12,637 bases of DNA from Ophiostoma sp. CBS 140.51 (Eukaryota; Ascomycota; Sordariomycetes; Ophiostomatales; Ophiostomataceae), in contig JANSLP010000544.1 in NCBI GenBank assembly GCA_029298735.1, forward strand, positions 1-12,637, written 5' to 3'. Both the position numbers and the translations under genes were made by a program. The notes under the pieces are model-generated. The model had not been told where the DNA came from, ran no database searches, and saw only the letters and a list, made by a program, of their open reading frames with translations. Positions 1 through 9,691 of this stretch are shown piece by piece. How positions within the stretch are numbered: position 1 is the stretch's first letter; the number at the start of each line of letters is the position of its first letter.

Positions 1-772
1 AGAACACAACCTCGTTCTTTCGTCAACGAAAAAAGGGTCGAGCTCGAACACGACGATACACAATACACATTTCTCCATCCATAACCCATACGACCTCCCC
101 CCCCCCCCCCCCAATCCGCCATTCTCTCCTTCCCGTTTTTTGTCCATTCCTCTGTTATGTTTCAGGGGGTGCTCGTGATAGTTTTCTAAAGTCTTTCAGC
201 TGTCCATCAGCCATCTACATCTTCTTCATCCGTCTTATCAACCGGCCCTATAGTTAGGTCTCCGCCATCCCGTACTTTACCTCAACTGACATGCATATCT
301 ACACCCCGCTAGTGTCACTACCAAAAGGCCCCAAAAGACCCCAGGCAACCCCCTCAAAGCCCCCTAAAATCACCTTTCTTTTATTCGCCGAAACGCCCCA
401 CGGAAACGGCAACACGGCGTTCCGTGCTCCTTCCCTCACTATTCTGCCTCCCCTACTGTTAGCACCACGCCAGTCCTTCCAGAACGAGCTGCGGCCCACT
501 TGCTTTCTTTTCTCCTCACTTTTCCCACTATTATTTGCCCATCGCCGCACTCTCTCCCTCTTTCACTTCCCCATCCACTGATCTTCTCCCAAACCCGTCG
601 CAAACCGACAGAAACCATCTAATCCCGACAACGCCCAGACGACCTCGACCCCCGTTTCCAATATCGCCCACGTTTGCGCGCTGCAATAGGCGAGTGCTTG
701 CATCCTAGGGTCCATTGAATCCATCAATTTCATCAATTCCGCCAGGGCGCGTCGACTGTGCGTTGAGTGGCA
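1..772 (+). promoter_or_regulatory. CT-rich promoter and 5' leader of the zinc-cluster gene
   Basis: This stretch has no supportable gene. It is strongly pyrimidine-rich on the plus strand, as is common for fungal core promoters and leaders. ATGs occur at 157 (a 10-codon reading frame ending at 189) and at 291 (a 96-codon frame ending at 581). From 294 to the gene start at 773 there is no ATG, so a transcript beginning after about 294 would have an AUG-free leader of up to 480 nt. The transcription start cannot be placed from sequence alone, and a leader intron cannot be excluded. Confidence 0.6.
97..115 (+). promoter_or_regulatory. 16-C homopolymer ending in a CCAAT pentamer
   Basis: Positions 97-112 are an unbroken run of 16 C. 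Its last two C form a CCAAT pentamer at 111-115. CCAAT is the core site of the fungal CBC/HAP complex, but a single pentamer is weak evidence. The homopolymer may vary in length between isolates or be a sequencing or assembly weak spot. Confidence 0.35.
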
Positions 773-3700
773 ATGTCCAATTTCGGCCTGCCGCGCCCGT
801 CGAATGCCTCGCTGGACGACTCCCGCAGCCAGCCGTCGCAGTCCGACCGTTCGCCATCGTTTGCCTCGTCCGCGCTTCCTGCCCGTGACCGAGACGGCGC
901 TGCCACCAACCAGCAGCAGGATCCCCAGGGTCAGCAGCCTGCCCACAAGCGCGTGTACCAGGCATGCATCCCATGTCGTCGCCGCAAAGTGCGCTGTGAC
1001 CTCGGCTCCGTCGACAATCCCCACGATCCGCCGTGTGTTCGCTGCCGGCGCGAGAGCAAAGAATGTTACTTTAGTGCCACGCGCCGGAAGCGCAAGACCG
1101 AGGATGACCCGGGCATCGATAACGACGACTACATTGTGCGCAACGGCCGCCGGAAGCTTCATGCGGACGAGTCCTCGCTCCTCGAAGGCGGCGCCTTTGA
1201 AGAGGCGCCTATCGGAGCCGGCCTTGCTAACGTCCGCTCCCATCCCCTCCGGCGTCCCCAGCCTGACGACCCGTCATCGCGCAATGGAAACTCTGGGTCG
1301 CACAAGACGGACAGCATCTCTGCCGCCGATGAGCCAAATACGCCGCTCGAGAACTTTGAGGCCCAGACCGTCATGCGCCGCGAAGTGTACGGCCCGCACG
1401 ATGCGCTGGACCTGCTCTACAAAGCAGCCACAGACAGGTTTGTCCACTTCCCATCTTCACTTTTTGTTCTCTTTAGTTTGAATTTATCTTTTACTTCCTC
1501 CACCTCATATGTGTCACTGCTAACATATTTGCTAGTCCCCACACAAAACAAGACGATACCACCAATCGCACGTCTACAGGGTCGTCGCAGAATAAGTTCG
1601 CGCAGCAGCCAGGACAAGGTTCGTTGAGAAACGAATACTATTCTGGATCCAACGCCGGCTACGGCCCTAGCCGGCCGAGCCGCGCCGCCCCGCGGAACGA
1701 GCAACCCGTGGATCCCGAGCTTGGGAGACGGCCACATCCATCCACCCTCCCGGGCTATGCAGACGCTCTCAAGCTATGGGCGAGATTCCGGTTTGTCCGT
1801 GCTGGCTGGTTCACTGCTCAGGAAGCAATCGAATACATTGATTAGTGGGTGCCTAGGAACGCTCTAAAAGCAGCGAACTCATCTTTATCATGTCTACTTA
1901 AGCCGATGGCTAACTTTGATTTTCTCTTCCCTTTCTCTCACCAACAGCTACTACACGTACCTGTCACCATTGACGCCCATCTCGCCACCGACATTCAGCA
2001 ATCCAGCAACCCACGTTACTTTGTTAACGGAAGAGCCCATTCTTGCAGTCACGCTTTTGACAATCTCCTCTCGGTACAAGTCCCTTGTTGGTGCAGGCGC
2101 GACTTGCCGGTCACACGCCGTCCATGAGCAATTATGGACATACCTCAGAGGTATGATTGAGCGTGTCGTGTGGGGCCAGGAGGCATTTGGTGGTGGTTTC
2201 TGTGGCTCTGGTGCCGATGAGTCGCAAACGTCTAGCACTGCTCCGTGGCGTGGACTGCGCAAGGGTAGTCTCCGTACTCTGGGCACTATCGAATCGCTCA
2301 TGATCCTGACGGAGTGGCACCCGCGTGCCTTGCATTTCCCTCCTGCCGATGTCACAGACGAGCTCCTCCTTTCAGCAAACGACCGGGACGAAATCATGGG
2401 CGACGATGGCGACTCGCGCCCTACCGGTGGTGTTGGCGGTAAGCGCATCGACAGTTGGCTAGAGCCAGCCTGGCGGAGCGACCGCATGTGCTGGATGCTT
2501 CTGAGCACCGCAATGGGTCTGGCCTACGAATTGGGTGTATTCGACGACATTGACGAGCTTCTCGCCTCCGGTGGCATCACACGCCCTGAATACGAAGAAG
2601 AGACGTACCGTCTCCGCGCCTACCGCATTAAGCGTCTCCTTCTCATCTACCTCTCGCAACTGGCAGGTCGCCTTGGTTGGACCAACATGGTCCCCGAAAG
2701 TCTACGGAAGAAAGACCCGGTCGGCTCTCGGAAACGCCCGAACTCCTCCTTTGAAGGTCAGACACCTGGAACCAACCTCTCGTCCGTGTCCAATGCGTTT
2801 AACTATATCCCTGATTTAGAGCTTGACGATCAAATCATCCACTGTTGGGCAGGAATCAGCAACGCCATGCACATCGGCAACGAGAAACTCTTTTGCTCCC
2901 GGCAGCACACGACAGAAATCATCCAAAGCGGCAAATACACCGAGCTGCTCAAAGACTTCCAGCCACTGCTCCGAGACTGGTGGAAGGAATTCGAGCGGTT
3001 TAAGTTACCGACATTTATTCGCCACATCCTCAGCATCGAGTACGAATACGTCCGCATCTACATCAACTCCCTGTCCCTCCAGGCCGTCGTGGAACGCTGC
3101 ACGACCAATGCAACCAATGCGGGCAACACTGCGGGTGGAAGCAATGCTTCGGGGGCTGTGCCACCACAACTATCCCCCCAAACGCAAAACTACTACGGAA
3201 AACTTCCTCTCGGCCGACTTGGTGGCGTCACTGCAGTTGACCAAGCGTACGTGAAGGAGGTCGTTGACGGTTGCCGGAACCTGCTCCGGACCGTCGTTGA
3301 CGGCCTCCTTCCAGGCGGCTATCTCAAACATGCCCCTGTCCGGACATATTTCCGCATCATCAGTGGCGCCATGTTCCTGCTAAAGACGTTCGCACTCGGT
3401 GCTCCAAAGGCCGATGTTGAGATTTCTATTACGCTCATGGATCGCACTGTGGATGCACTCCGTAACTGCGTGGTTGACGACGTGCACTTGGGCACCCGGT
3501 TTGCCGACCTCCTGGAGACGCTCACAAGTCGACTTCGTAACCGGTTTATCCATGCGCCGTCGATGCCTGCGTCTGCCAACGCCCCCCACTCAGCCGGTGG
3601 TGGAAGCCCGAACGCGGCTACGGACCTGGCCTCTGGTACGAATGGACATTCGCGGGGCCTCGCTGGACTTGGCCAAAGCCTCGCTTCTGCTGCAATGCCG

Positions 3701-4169
3701 ACAAATGGTGACCAAGCTTGGGCCAAGGCAGGATTATCTGGTAAGTTTACACTGATAAGCAAGTCCCAATGTGGGCGGCTTGTTTCACAAATTCTCTCTA
3801 CCTCTTTTCTATATTCTGGCTAACGTTTCTATTTTCTTTGCAGGCATTGAGCGTGTTAGCACACCAGCCAATATTTCGGCGACGCCCTTTGATTCCACTG
3901 CGGGCAACTTCCCCTATCCCTCAGGCACGGCATCGGTGCTTAACCCGTCCACGCCGGCTGCTCTTATCGGCCTTGACAACCCGCTAGGTGACCCTGTCTA
4001 TACCGATACCACGGACTGGACCAGTAACGAGATGTGGTACCTCCCTGCTGGCCCAGCCTTCTTCCAAAACATGGGGGACTCCAACGTCGCCATGACCGCA
4101 GAGGGCGTCAGTGTTGCGGGCATGGATCTTCTTGATTTCATGACCATGGATCCTCACGCGGGATTTTAG
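773..4169 (+). CDS. Zn(II)2Cys6 transcription factor, Aro80-like
   Basis: The exons are 773-1437, 1536-1844, 1948-3740 and 3844-4169, giving 1030 residues. The start is the first in-frame ATG: an in-frame TGA lies at 764-766, and -3 is G. A classic binuclear zinc cluster uses Cys65, 68, 75, 88, 91 and 98 (CX2CX6CX12CX2CX6C), followed by a basic RRKRK stretch at 104-108 that may serve in nuclear import. Residues 110-290 are mostly polar and probably disordered. The middle region (about 300-620) holds the fungal regulator homology segment, including AGWFTAQEAIEYIDYYYTYL across the exon 2/3 joint and LTEWHPRALHFPP near 445. Residues 711-733 are a Thr/Asn/Ala/Gly low-complexity stretch. The C-terminus is acidic and hydrophobic (MDLLDFMTMD near 1016), a plausible activation segment. 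The zinc cluster and middle region resemble the Aro80 family, regulators of aromatic amino acid catabolism. The zinc-cluster assignment is secure; the Aro80 assignment and target pathway are inference from remembered family features. Confidence 0.9.
1438..1535 (+). other. Intron 1 of the zinc-cluster gene
   Basis: The intron is 98 nt, with donor GTTTGT, a CTAAC branch site at 1520-1524 and acceptor TAG at 1533-1535. Removing it joins AG to T (a Ser codon) and continues the frame without a stop. The donor departs from GTAAGT/GTGAGT. If the intron were retained, the shifted frame would stop at 1625-1627 and give about 284 residues. Confidence 0.88.
1845..1947 (+). other. Intron 2 of the zinc-cluster gene
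   Basis: The intron is 103 nt, with donor GTGGGT, a CTAAC branch site at 1910-1914, a pyrimidine tract and acceptor CAG at 1945-1947. Splicing joins TA to C and makes a Tyr codon inside the conserved YIDYYYTYLSPLTP segment, which strongly supports these sites. The unspliced message reads TA-G as an immediate in-frame stop at 1843-1845. Confidence 0.92.
3741..3843 (+). other. Intron 3 of the zinc-cluster gene
   Basis: The intron is 103 nt, with a canonical GTAAGT donor, a CTAAC branch site at 3820-3824 and a TTTGCAG acceptor. Joining G to GC gives a Gly codon and opens the last exon, which ends at TAG 4167-4169. Without splicing, the frame stops at 3821-3823 and the acidic C-terminus is lost. 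Confidence 0.93.
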
Positions 4170-5346
4170 TGTTGAACCTGCCAAATCAAAGCATGTTAGG
4201 TGTCAAAAAGCTGTCTGTGTTTTGCTTGCTAGTATTCCCGTTCTACTTTGCGCTTTGTGTTTTTGCTACAGCCTATGCTTTGCGTTCTTGTTTGCTACAT
4301 TTACTACAAAATTATTTCTTAATAGGTCTCCCGTTGAGGAGTTTGCCGTTGCCGAACCTTGGCCAAAAGTTTAAATATAATGCAGTTTCAGAACATCGTT
4401 CTGGAATCGTATCGTGTATGTCCCGTGATCAAGAACAGTAGTCGCTGCAGTCGTGTGTCAAAATATGTTGCATGTACACTATGTACACAGGACTTGACTT
4501 GCTCTCCTGCTCTTCTTGTGTGTCTACTAAGACCCTTGTGGTTTATTCTAGTTGCCTTCTTGGTTCGATTTTCATAATTTAAATTTCGACAGTAGAAAAA
4601 AAAAGTACATAAAATATAACTGTCGAATAGACTGTCAATTTACGCAGCAAGAAAAGGTAGAGATCGTTGTGAAAATTCACATACATCGATGGATTTTGGG
4701 TAGGCGAGGTTTTGTTTATTGCGCAGCGAGATGTAAACAAATATTGAACTACACCCACAAAAAAAAAGGTCTAGACAACAGTCGAACGGCAAAGCACACC
4801 ACACCTAGAAACCAAACTTCGCTAATTTCGCTTACCTATGACAAGACAACCATTTAGCACGAGGAGTCAAGAGATGGAAACTATATATTTAATATACGAG
4901 TTTGATATCAAAGTCGCACAGAATTTGTAAATCAGTGGGTATCGATTGTAAATATATAATCGCCCGCCCCAATAAGGCGGCCGTAGTGAATGCATGTTAT
5001 ATACAAAAAAAATTCAACTGTGAAAACGCATATCCAAAACCAGATGGCGAGACCAGTAGTCAGATCCCACTCCTGTCATAGGATGTGATTACCTGTAGTC
5101 TCAAGTCTCAATATAGTGGGTAAAGATGCCATGCCCTGCTGGTCGAGCGATGTCCATGCACGACGGCGGCGTTTTTGGGGAGAGAAAACAAATTGATAAA
5201 AACAAAAAGAGAAGCAGACCAGCGTCGCTGTGACTGGTTGTTGCAAGTTGGGTAGAAGTGGTTAGAAAAATCAAACGACAAAGGAAAGAAAGAAGACGTG
5301 GGTAAAAGGAGCGACGTGGACATTGTCGGCAGTGAGGAGAAAAGTC
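4170..5346. other. AT-rich convergent intergenic region
   Basis: This 1.18-kb stretch lies between two convergent genes and should hold both 3' UTRs and polyadenylation sites. Composition falls to clearly AT-rich between about 4560 and 5040, with A-runs at 4595-4604 and 4758-4767 and TATATA-like segments near 4880-4895 and 4950-4960 that could act as fungal 3'-end efficiency elements. No clear AATAAA follows the plus-strand gene. Reading frames here are short and of skewed composition, and I call none of them a gene. A 9-bp inverted repeat at 4585-4627 is listed separately. Confidence 0.7.
4585..4627. repeat. 9-bp inverted repeat in the convergent intergenic region
   Basis: TTCGACAGT at 4585-4593 is matched exactly by its reverse complement ACTGTCGAA at 4619-4627, around a 25-nt A-rich spacer. 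Related half-sites follow: GACTGTCAA just downstream and CAGTCGAA near 4779. It could form a hairpin in either 3' UTR or be a chance or degenerate mobile-element remnant. No flanking target-site duplication is evident. Confidence 0.5.
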
Positions 5347-8300
5347 TCACTGACCAAAAGAGGTGTGGCTTTGGTGAGCTTCCTGGAGGACTAAAAGTGA
5401 AGATGAGTTAATATAATCAACACCCCATATCATGCACCACAAATGTATGTACTAACCTTGGAGAACATTCATCTGGCCGGCCCGGTCCTCGCATGCAATC
5501 TGCAGACCGGAACCATCGACAAAGTCCAAGCACACACTGTTGGGAAGCTCCTGCACCTCCATCTCGGGGATGTATGGCACACGGAAGTCGCTGAGGTGGT
5601 AACGCTTGACGGTACCTGCGGGTCTGTCACTCACTGGCGCAGTAACGCCGTTGCCGGTGCTGAGGATCAAGAAGCCCTGTGAGTCAAGGCACATCGTGCG
5701 GCGCTTCCAAAGCAGGTTGTCGGGGAACTGAACATTGACATCACCAACATACGAGACGACGTTGGACTGGGCAGCCGGGCCTCCCCGCGATGGCGGGATT
5801 GTGTTGAATGCCTCCTCCTCCTCGGCGACAGTGGGCGAGATGGTAGGAGTGATCGTCTTCCGGCCAGTGGTGAGAGAGCTCGACAGTCTGCGCATGAACC
5901 GAGAAGCTCTGTTACCCCCAGAGCCGGTCTTCTTGTGGCCGAGCTCGCTGGCGGATGACTTGCTTTCGTCACCCGAGCCACTTGTTTCGGTCATCAGAGA
6001 GGGCGACAGCGGGGTGTTGAGCGGAGGCGTGTTCATGTCCCTGTCCTTGCTTGTCGAGCGGCGGCTGGAAATGCTGAGACGACGCACTAGTCCATGTGTG
6101 GTGTGCACCGACGGCGGGCGCGATGGAGATTTTGAGGGGCTGAACAGGGAAGCAGGAGACGCTAGATTGTTAACACTGAGGTTGTCAGTCGAGGGCAACC
6201 GTCCCGTCATGACCGACCCCCGGCGGTCCTTGATGAAGTCCTTGACAATCGACAAAGATGACCGCCGACGAGGGCGTGTGCCCTCAGAGTCATCAGCAAT
6301 TGTTGACCTGTCCTGGGATTGCGAACGCCGCTTTTCCTTGGACATCCGGCGCTCCAATAAGCTCTCCTTTTTCCGCTCGGACTCCGTGGATGACTCTGCG
6401 CCAGACACTGACGTGAATGCCGAAGTAAACAACGGAGTTGCTCGCTGGTGGTCAACAACGAGGGGCGATTGCTTGAGTTGGAGTTGACTCGAATCCGTTG
6501 GATCGTAATGCGAATCATGCACTTTCGGGAACGGTTGCGTAGGATCACGGATGATCCGGGCCCGTACCTGAACCGACTCTGGTCGTCCTCTCGGCGGGTT
6601 GCCATTCTCGAACACAGAAAGCCGGCTTGCCATTGAGCCCGACCGATCGCGTGACGAGAGCCTGGGCATTTCCGGTGTCGATTCCCGTGATGTTGGCGGC
6701 GATGGAGTTTTATCTCTAGTAAGTGACGTTGCCCGCTCAACGACAGAGGGCGACCGCGATGTGTCTCGGGTAACAGGTCTGCGAACAGAGAAAAATGTCG
6801 AGGTTGGTCGCTCGGCGCGTGCAGGGGCCTCTACGGTCGGCCCAGCGGTGCTCGCAGAGAGCTTCTCGAGCGCCTTAATTCTCTGAGAAATGCTCGAGCC
6901 GAGATTTGTCTTCTTCGGGGCAAGGTTCGATGCGTTTTGTTGGGCAATCTTTTGCAAAAACGCAGCACTCGATGAGACAGATCTAGAAGTGCCGCCCGCT
7001 GCAGGATCACCGGGAACCAGCAAGGAACCGCGAACGGGACTGGAGACTGTCCGAACAACACGACCGAAGGCTTCATCACCAGCAGCTCTGTTTTTTGACG
7101 GGCTTGTGCTCGGGAAAACGGGGGTGATTGGTGATTTCGACACGGTCATAGGCTTGGCTTCTTGTACAGTTGCTGATTGCAGCTCCTCCATCAGCTCATC
7201 GTCATCTGACAGATTGGCATCAGAGCGAGCCGCATCGGTTCCCTGGCTGCCACCCAAGTCAGTCCGGATTGGGTCCACCAAAGCTCTCCGTCTCGCGCGC
7301 TTGGTATCAACGGATGCGGTTTCGCTGGTCTCAAGGCCGATCGTAGACTGGCTATCCCTAGGTTCAGGCGCACTGATGGTGGGTATCGTAATCGAGGGGA
7401 TCAAAGTCTCGTCCTCCAAGTCGGCGGTAAACTCCGAGGTGGTCGACGTGGATGGGCGGCTCGAATCAGTGGGCTCGCCTGTACGTTCCTCGGCGGGGGT
7501 TTGGGCGGGATCCTTGGCGGGCGAAAATTCTTCAATAGATCCCTGGACAGGCTCTTGGACGGGCTCTTGGATGGGCTCTTGGACGGGCTCCTGGATGGGC
7601 TCCTGGATAGGCTGTTGCACGGGCTCTTCAACAGATTCTTCAGCCGGTGCATCGACAGCGGCTGTATCGTTCTCAGGCTCTGGCTGTGTCGCGACAGGTT
7701 TGTTATCGTCGTGAGATTCGCCACCATCTACCACGGGCGTCGTGATAGCATCGTGGCTGGGGCTTTCTTCAGGCTGTGCGTTGGCTTTACTCGGTTCGGT
7801 CTCTTCGTCTTGAAGCACATCACATTGAACGTCGTCAACTTTTTGCGAGGACTCGTCGACTTCTGTTGTTGTCGTGTGGTTGTTAACGGTCGTTGAGTCG
7901 CCGGGGGACAACGGGTCTGTTTCCGCCTTGAGTTCCTGCAGTGCCTGCACAGTTTCGTCGGTAGATTCTGACAGCGAAGATGCCTTTGTTGAATCACCGA
8001 CCTCTGAAGACATGGCAAGAGGAGACGCCGGGTGAGAGTCTGTTGTATGCGTTTCAATAGAAATTTGGTCTACAGCAGCAGACAAGCCGACATCAATCGC
8101 AGAATCTCCAGGGTTGGCGTTGGATGCATAGCTGTCGCCAGAATTCAATCCGTCGCTGGTACCTGGCCGATCCTCAAAGCTTCCGGTGAGAGAGACCCCC
8201 GTGGCAGGTGCGCTATCGGATGTATCCTCAGCTGTCCCATCATCGTTCGGTGCCTCACTGATATCGACTGTCGGAATAGGCAAGGGTGGCTGGATCGACA

Positions 8301-9691
8301 TTTTCTTCTTCTTCTCACGCAGTTTCATGGCTTTCATGAGTCGGGCCTTTTCTGGCGTAATCGTGTTCTGCTTTGTTACAGCTGCTGCAGCTGCGGTTGT
8401 GGCAACAGATTTCATCGAGATGCCAGAGCTGGACGTGGGACGGCCACCGCTCGTATGTGGTCGCTTTACATCCAGTGTCTCAGAAGGGTCCGCGGGTATC
8501 GGGATAGATGCGGCCTCGGTGGTTGTTTGAGCGGTCGCATCTGCCTTCTCTTCCTCATCAATTTGTTTTGTAGAGTTCCCTGAAGGCTTGGACTCGCCCC
8601 TGCCCTTTCTGGAGCCCTTTGAAAAGAGCTTGAACCCAGCAGGGATGGCGGAGATGGGTCTGTGGGTACCCGTGCCTGCAGACGTGCGTGGCCGCCCGGA
8701 AGTATCCAACGAGGGCCGAGGGGCCAGCTTCACCTTCGGTTTGCCGTATGTGTAGGATGAGTAACTGTACATCTCAGGGCGAGTCAACTGAGAAGACAGG
8801 CGGCGAGCATCGAGGGACTTGGCGGGCGAGGACGGCCGCTCGACGCCGGTAAAGGAAGGCGGATCAGTGGTTCCGGCAAATTTAGACTCGTCGGGTGACT
8901 TTGCCAGTTGAGAATTCAAAGTCACTGGCGGCAAAGCTGATGCTGATATTGTCGAGCCAGTCTCGTCCTGCCCTGGACGTCCCTCCTCCTTCACGATCGA
9001 CTGCCGTTTTGTTGCTCGTTGCTCCTCTTCCTCCTCTTCTGCAATCTCCATGAGTCTCCTCCTTCTCAGGGAGCTCGTCGAGGAGGAGGTTGAGCTCGAG
9101 GCTGTGTGGAGGGAGCACGCGGCGGAGAGCTTGGTGTCTTTCAGTTCTTTCGCATCGGCAATCGAGAAGGTCGTGTTGTATGGTGCGAGACGTTCGCAAA
9201 CGGCATTGAAGTGGACAGTGACGCGCGCTAGATTGATAACACAAACGAAATCAGTAACTGGATTTTGGACATGTTTGTGTGTGTTTATAGATTGTTCAAC
9301 TCACCCTGAACTAGTCGGGAGCAGTTTTCTGGCAGGTACTTGAGAATGACATTTCTCCGCCGGTATCTGAGGAAGCCATAGAGGGGAGATGCTTCTTCGT
9401 ATTCTGCAATGGCATTGCGGATCTCGACAATGCCACCACTGCCTCGGCCAAGCAGCTCGATTTCGTCGCGGCTTGCGTACTTCAAGAGAAACCTAAGGAG
9501 GTGGGAGACAAATTAGTATCACGTCGACTCCGTTTCCCAGATGCAGGAGACTATCATGGGTGGCGATCTGGCCTGCTTGAGAGAGTTGTATATGGTATTG
9601 ATAAGAGAATGGCTCACCATCCTCCAGGTTCAGAGACCGCAGCCTCATGGGCCTCTTTGACGGCCACATTGTCGAGGCCGTTCAGCGACAT
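5347..9691 (-). CDS. ADF/cofilin-homology actin-binding protein with long disordered linker and C-terminal PH-like domain
   Basis: On the minus strand the exons are 9691-9618, 9492-9305, 9227-5457 and 5390-5347, giving 1358 residues. The start is the only Met after an in-frame TGA at 9721-9719, -3 is G, and MSLNGLD is the usual N-terminus I recall for this fungal family. Residues about 5-126 form an ADF-H domain, with WFLLKYASRDEIELLGRG at 25-42 and SPLYGFLRYRRRNVILKYLP after it. A Ser-rich stretch leads to Arg142-145 and an acidic run (Glu-rich, about 148-156). A basic helix-prone motif, TPEKARLMKAMKLREKKKKM, lies at 378-397. Residues 622-649 are seven EPVQ-like repeats. RRxS motifs near 1072, 1134 and 1198 could be AGC-kinase sites. 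The conserved C-terminal domain (about 1243-1350) looks PH-like. The ADF-H class predicts actin binding at the cortex or in patches; a membrane-binding role for the C-terminus is inference. It is far longer than cofilin (about 140-150 residues), so it is not cofilin itself. Confidence 0.93.
5391..5456 (-). other. Intron 3 of the ADF-H gene
   Basis: The intron is 66 nt, with donor GTTAGT (5456-5451), a likely TTAAC-type branch near 5411-5405 and acceptor TTTTAG (ending 5391). Joining G to TC gives a Val codon and adds a 44-nt last exon coding LQEAHQSHTSFGQ and a TGA at 5349-5347. Unspliced, the frame stops at once after LQG, losing 14 residues. Confidence 0.9.
7543..7626 (-). repeat. 12-bp minisatellite coding seven EPVQ/EPIQ/QPIQ units
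   Basis: Seven tandem 12-bp units, 84 bp in all, lie inside exon 3 of the ADF-H gene and code residues 622-649. In order the units are EPVQ, QPIQ, EPIQ, EPVQ, EPIQ, EPVQ and EPVQ. Units differ at a few bases, chiefly C/T and the Val/Ile codon. The period is a multiple of three, so gain or loss of units would keep the frame. The segment sits in a Pro/Glu-rich, presumably disordered part of the linker. Confidence 0.93.
9228..9304 (-). other. Intron 2 of the ADF-H gene
   Basis: The intron is 77 nt, with donor GTGAGT (9304-9299), a TACTGAT branch site at 9256-9250 and acceptor CTAG ending at 9228. The join makes a GCG Ala codon and continues CSRLVQ into ARVTVHFNAVCER, within the ADF-H domain. 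Confidence 0.93.
9493..9617 (-). other. Intron 1 of the ADF-H gene
   Basis: The intron is 125 nt, with donor GTGAGC (9617-9612), a perfect TACTAAT branch site at 9518-9512 and acceptor TTAG ending at 9493. The join makes the TGG codon of Trp25 and restores GGWFLLKYASRDE, the conserved start of the domain. Confidence 0.94.

Noticed and set aside
291..581. 96-codon plus-strand frame upstream of the transcription factor
   Set aside because: It is Pro/Leu/Phe-rich, as expected from a CT-rich leader, with no recognisable motif. It may be an upstream frame if transcribed, but it is not supported as a gene.
563..1243. 226-codon minus-strand frame over the zinc-cluster exon
   Set aside because: It is antisense to the zinc-cluster coding sequence; its residues are the complement of conserved Cys/Arg codons and it shows no domain of its own.
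5108..5350. 80-codon minus-strand frame just past the end of the ADF-H gene
   Set aside because: It lies in the 3' UTR position, overlaps the last codons in another frame, and has low-complexity Ser/Phe/Leu composition.
5735..8583. Long plus-strand reading frames (250, 274 and 183 codons) opposite the large exon of the ADF-H gene
   Set aside because: They lie fully antisense to a well-supported exon, have no family features, and reflect the Ser/Arg-rich codon composition of the real gene.
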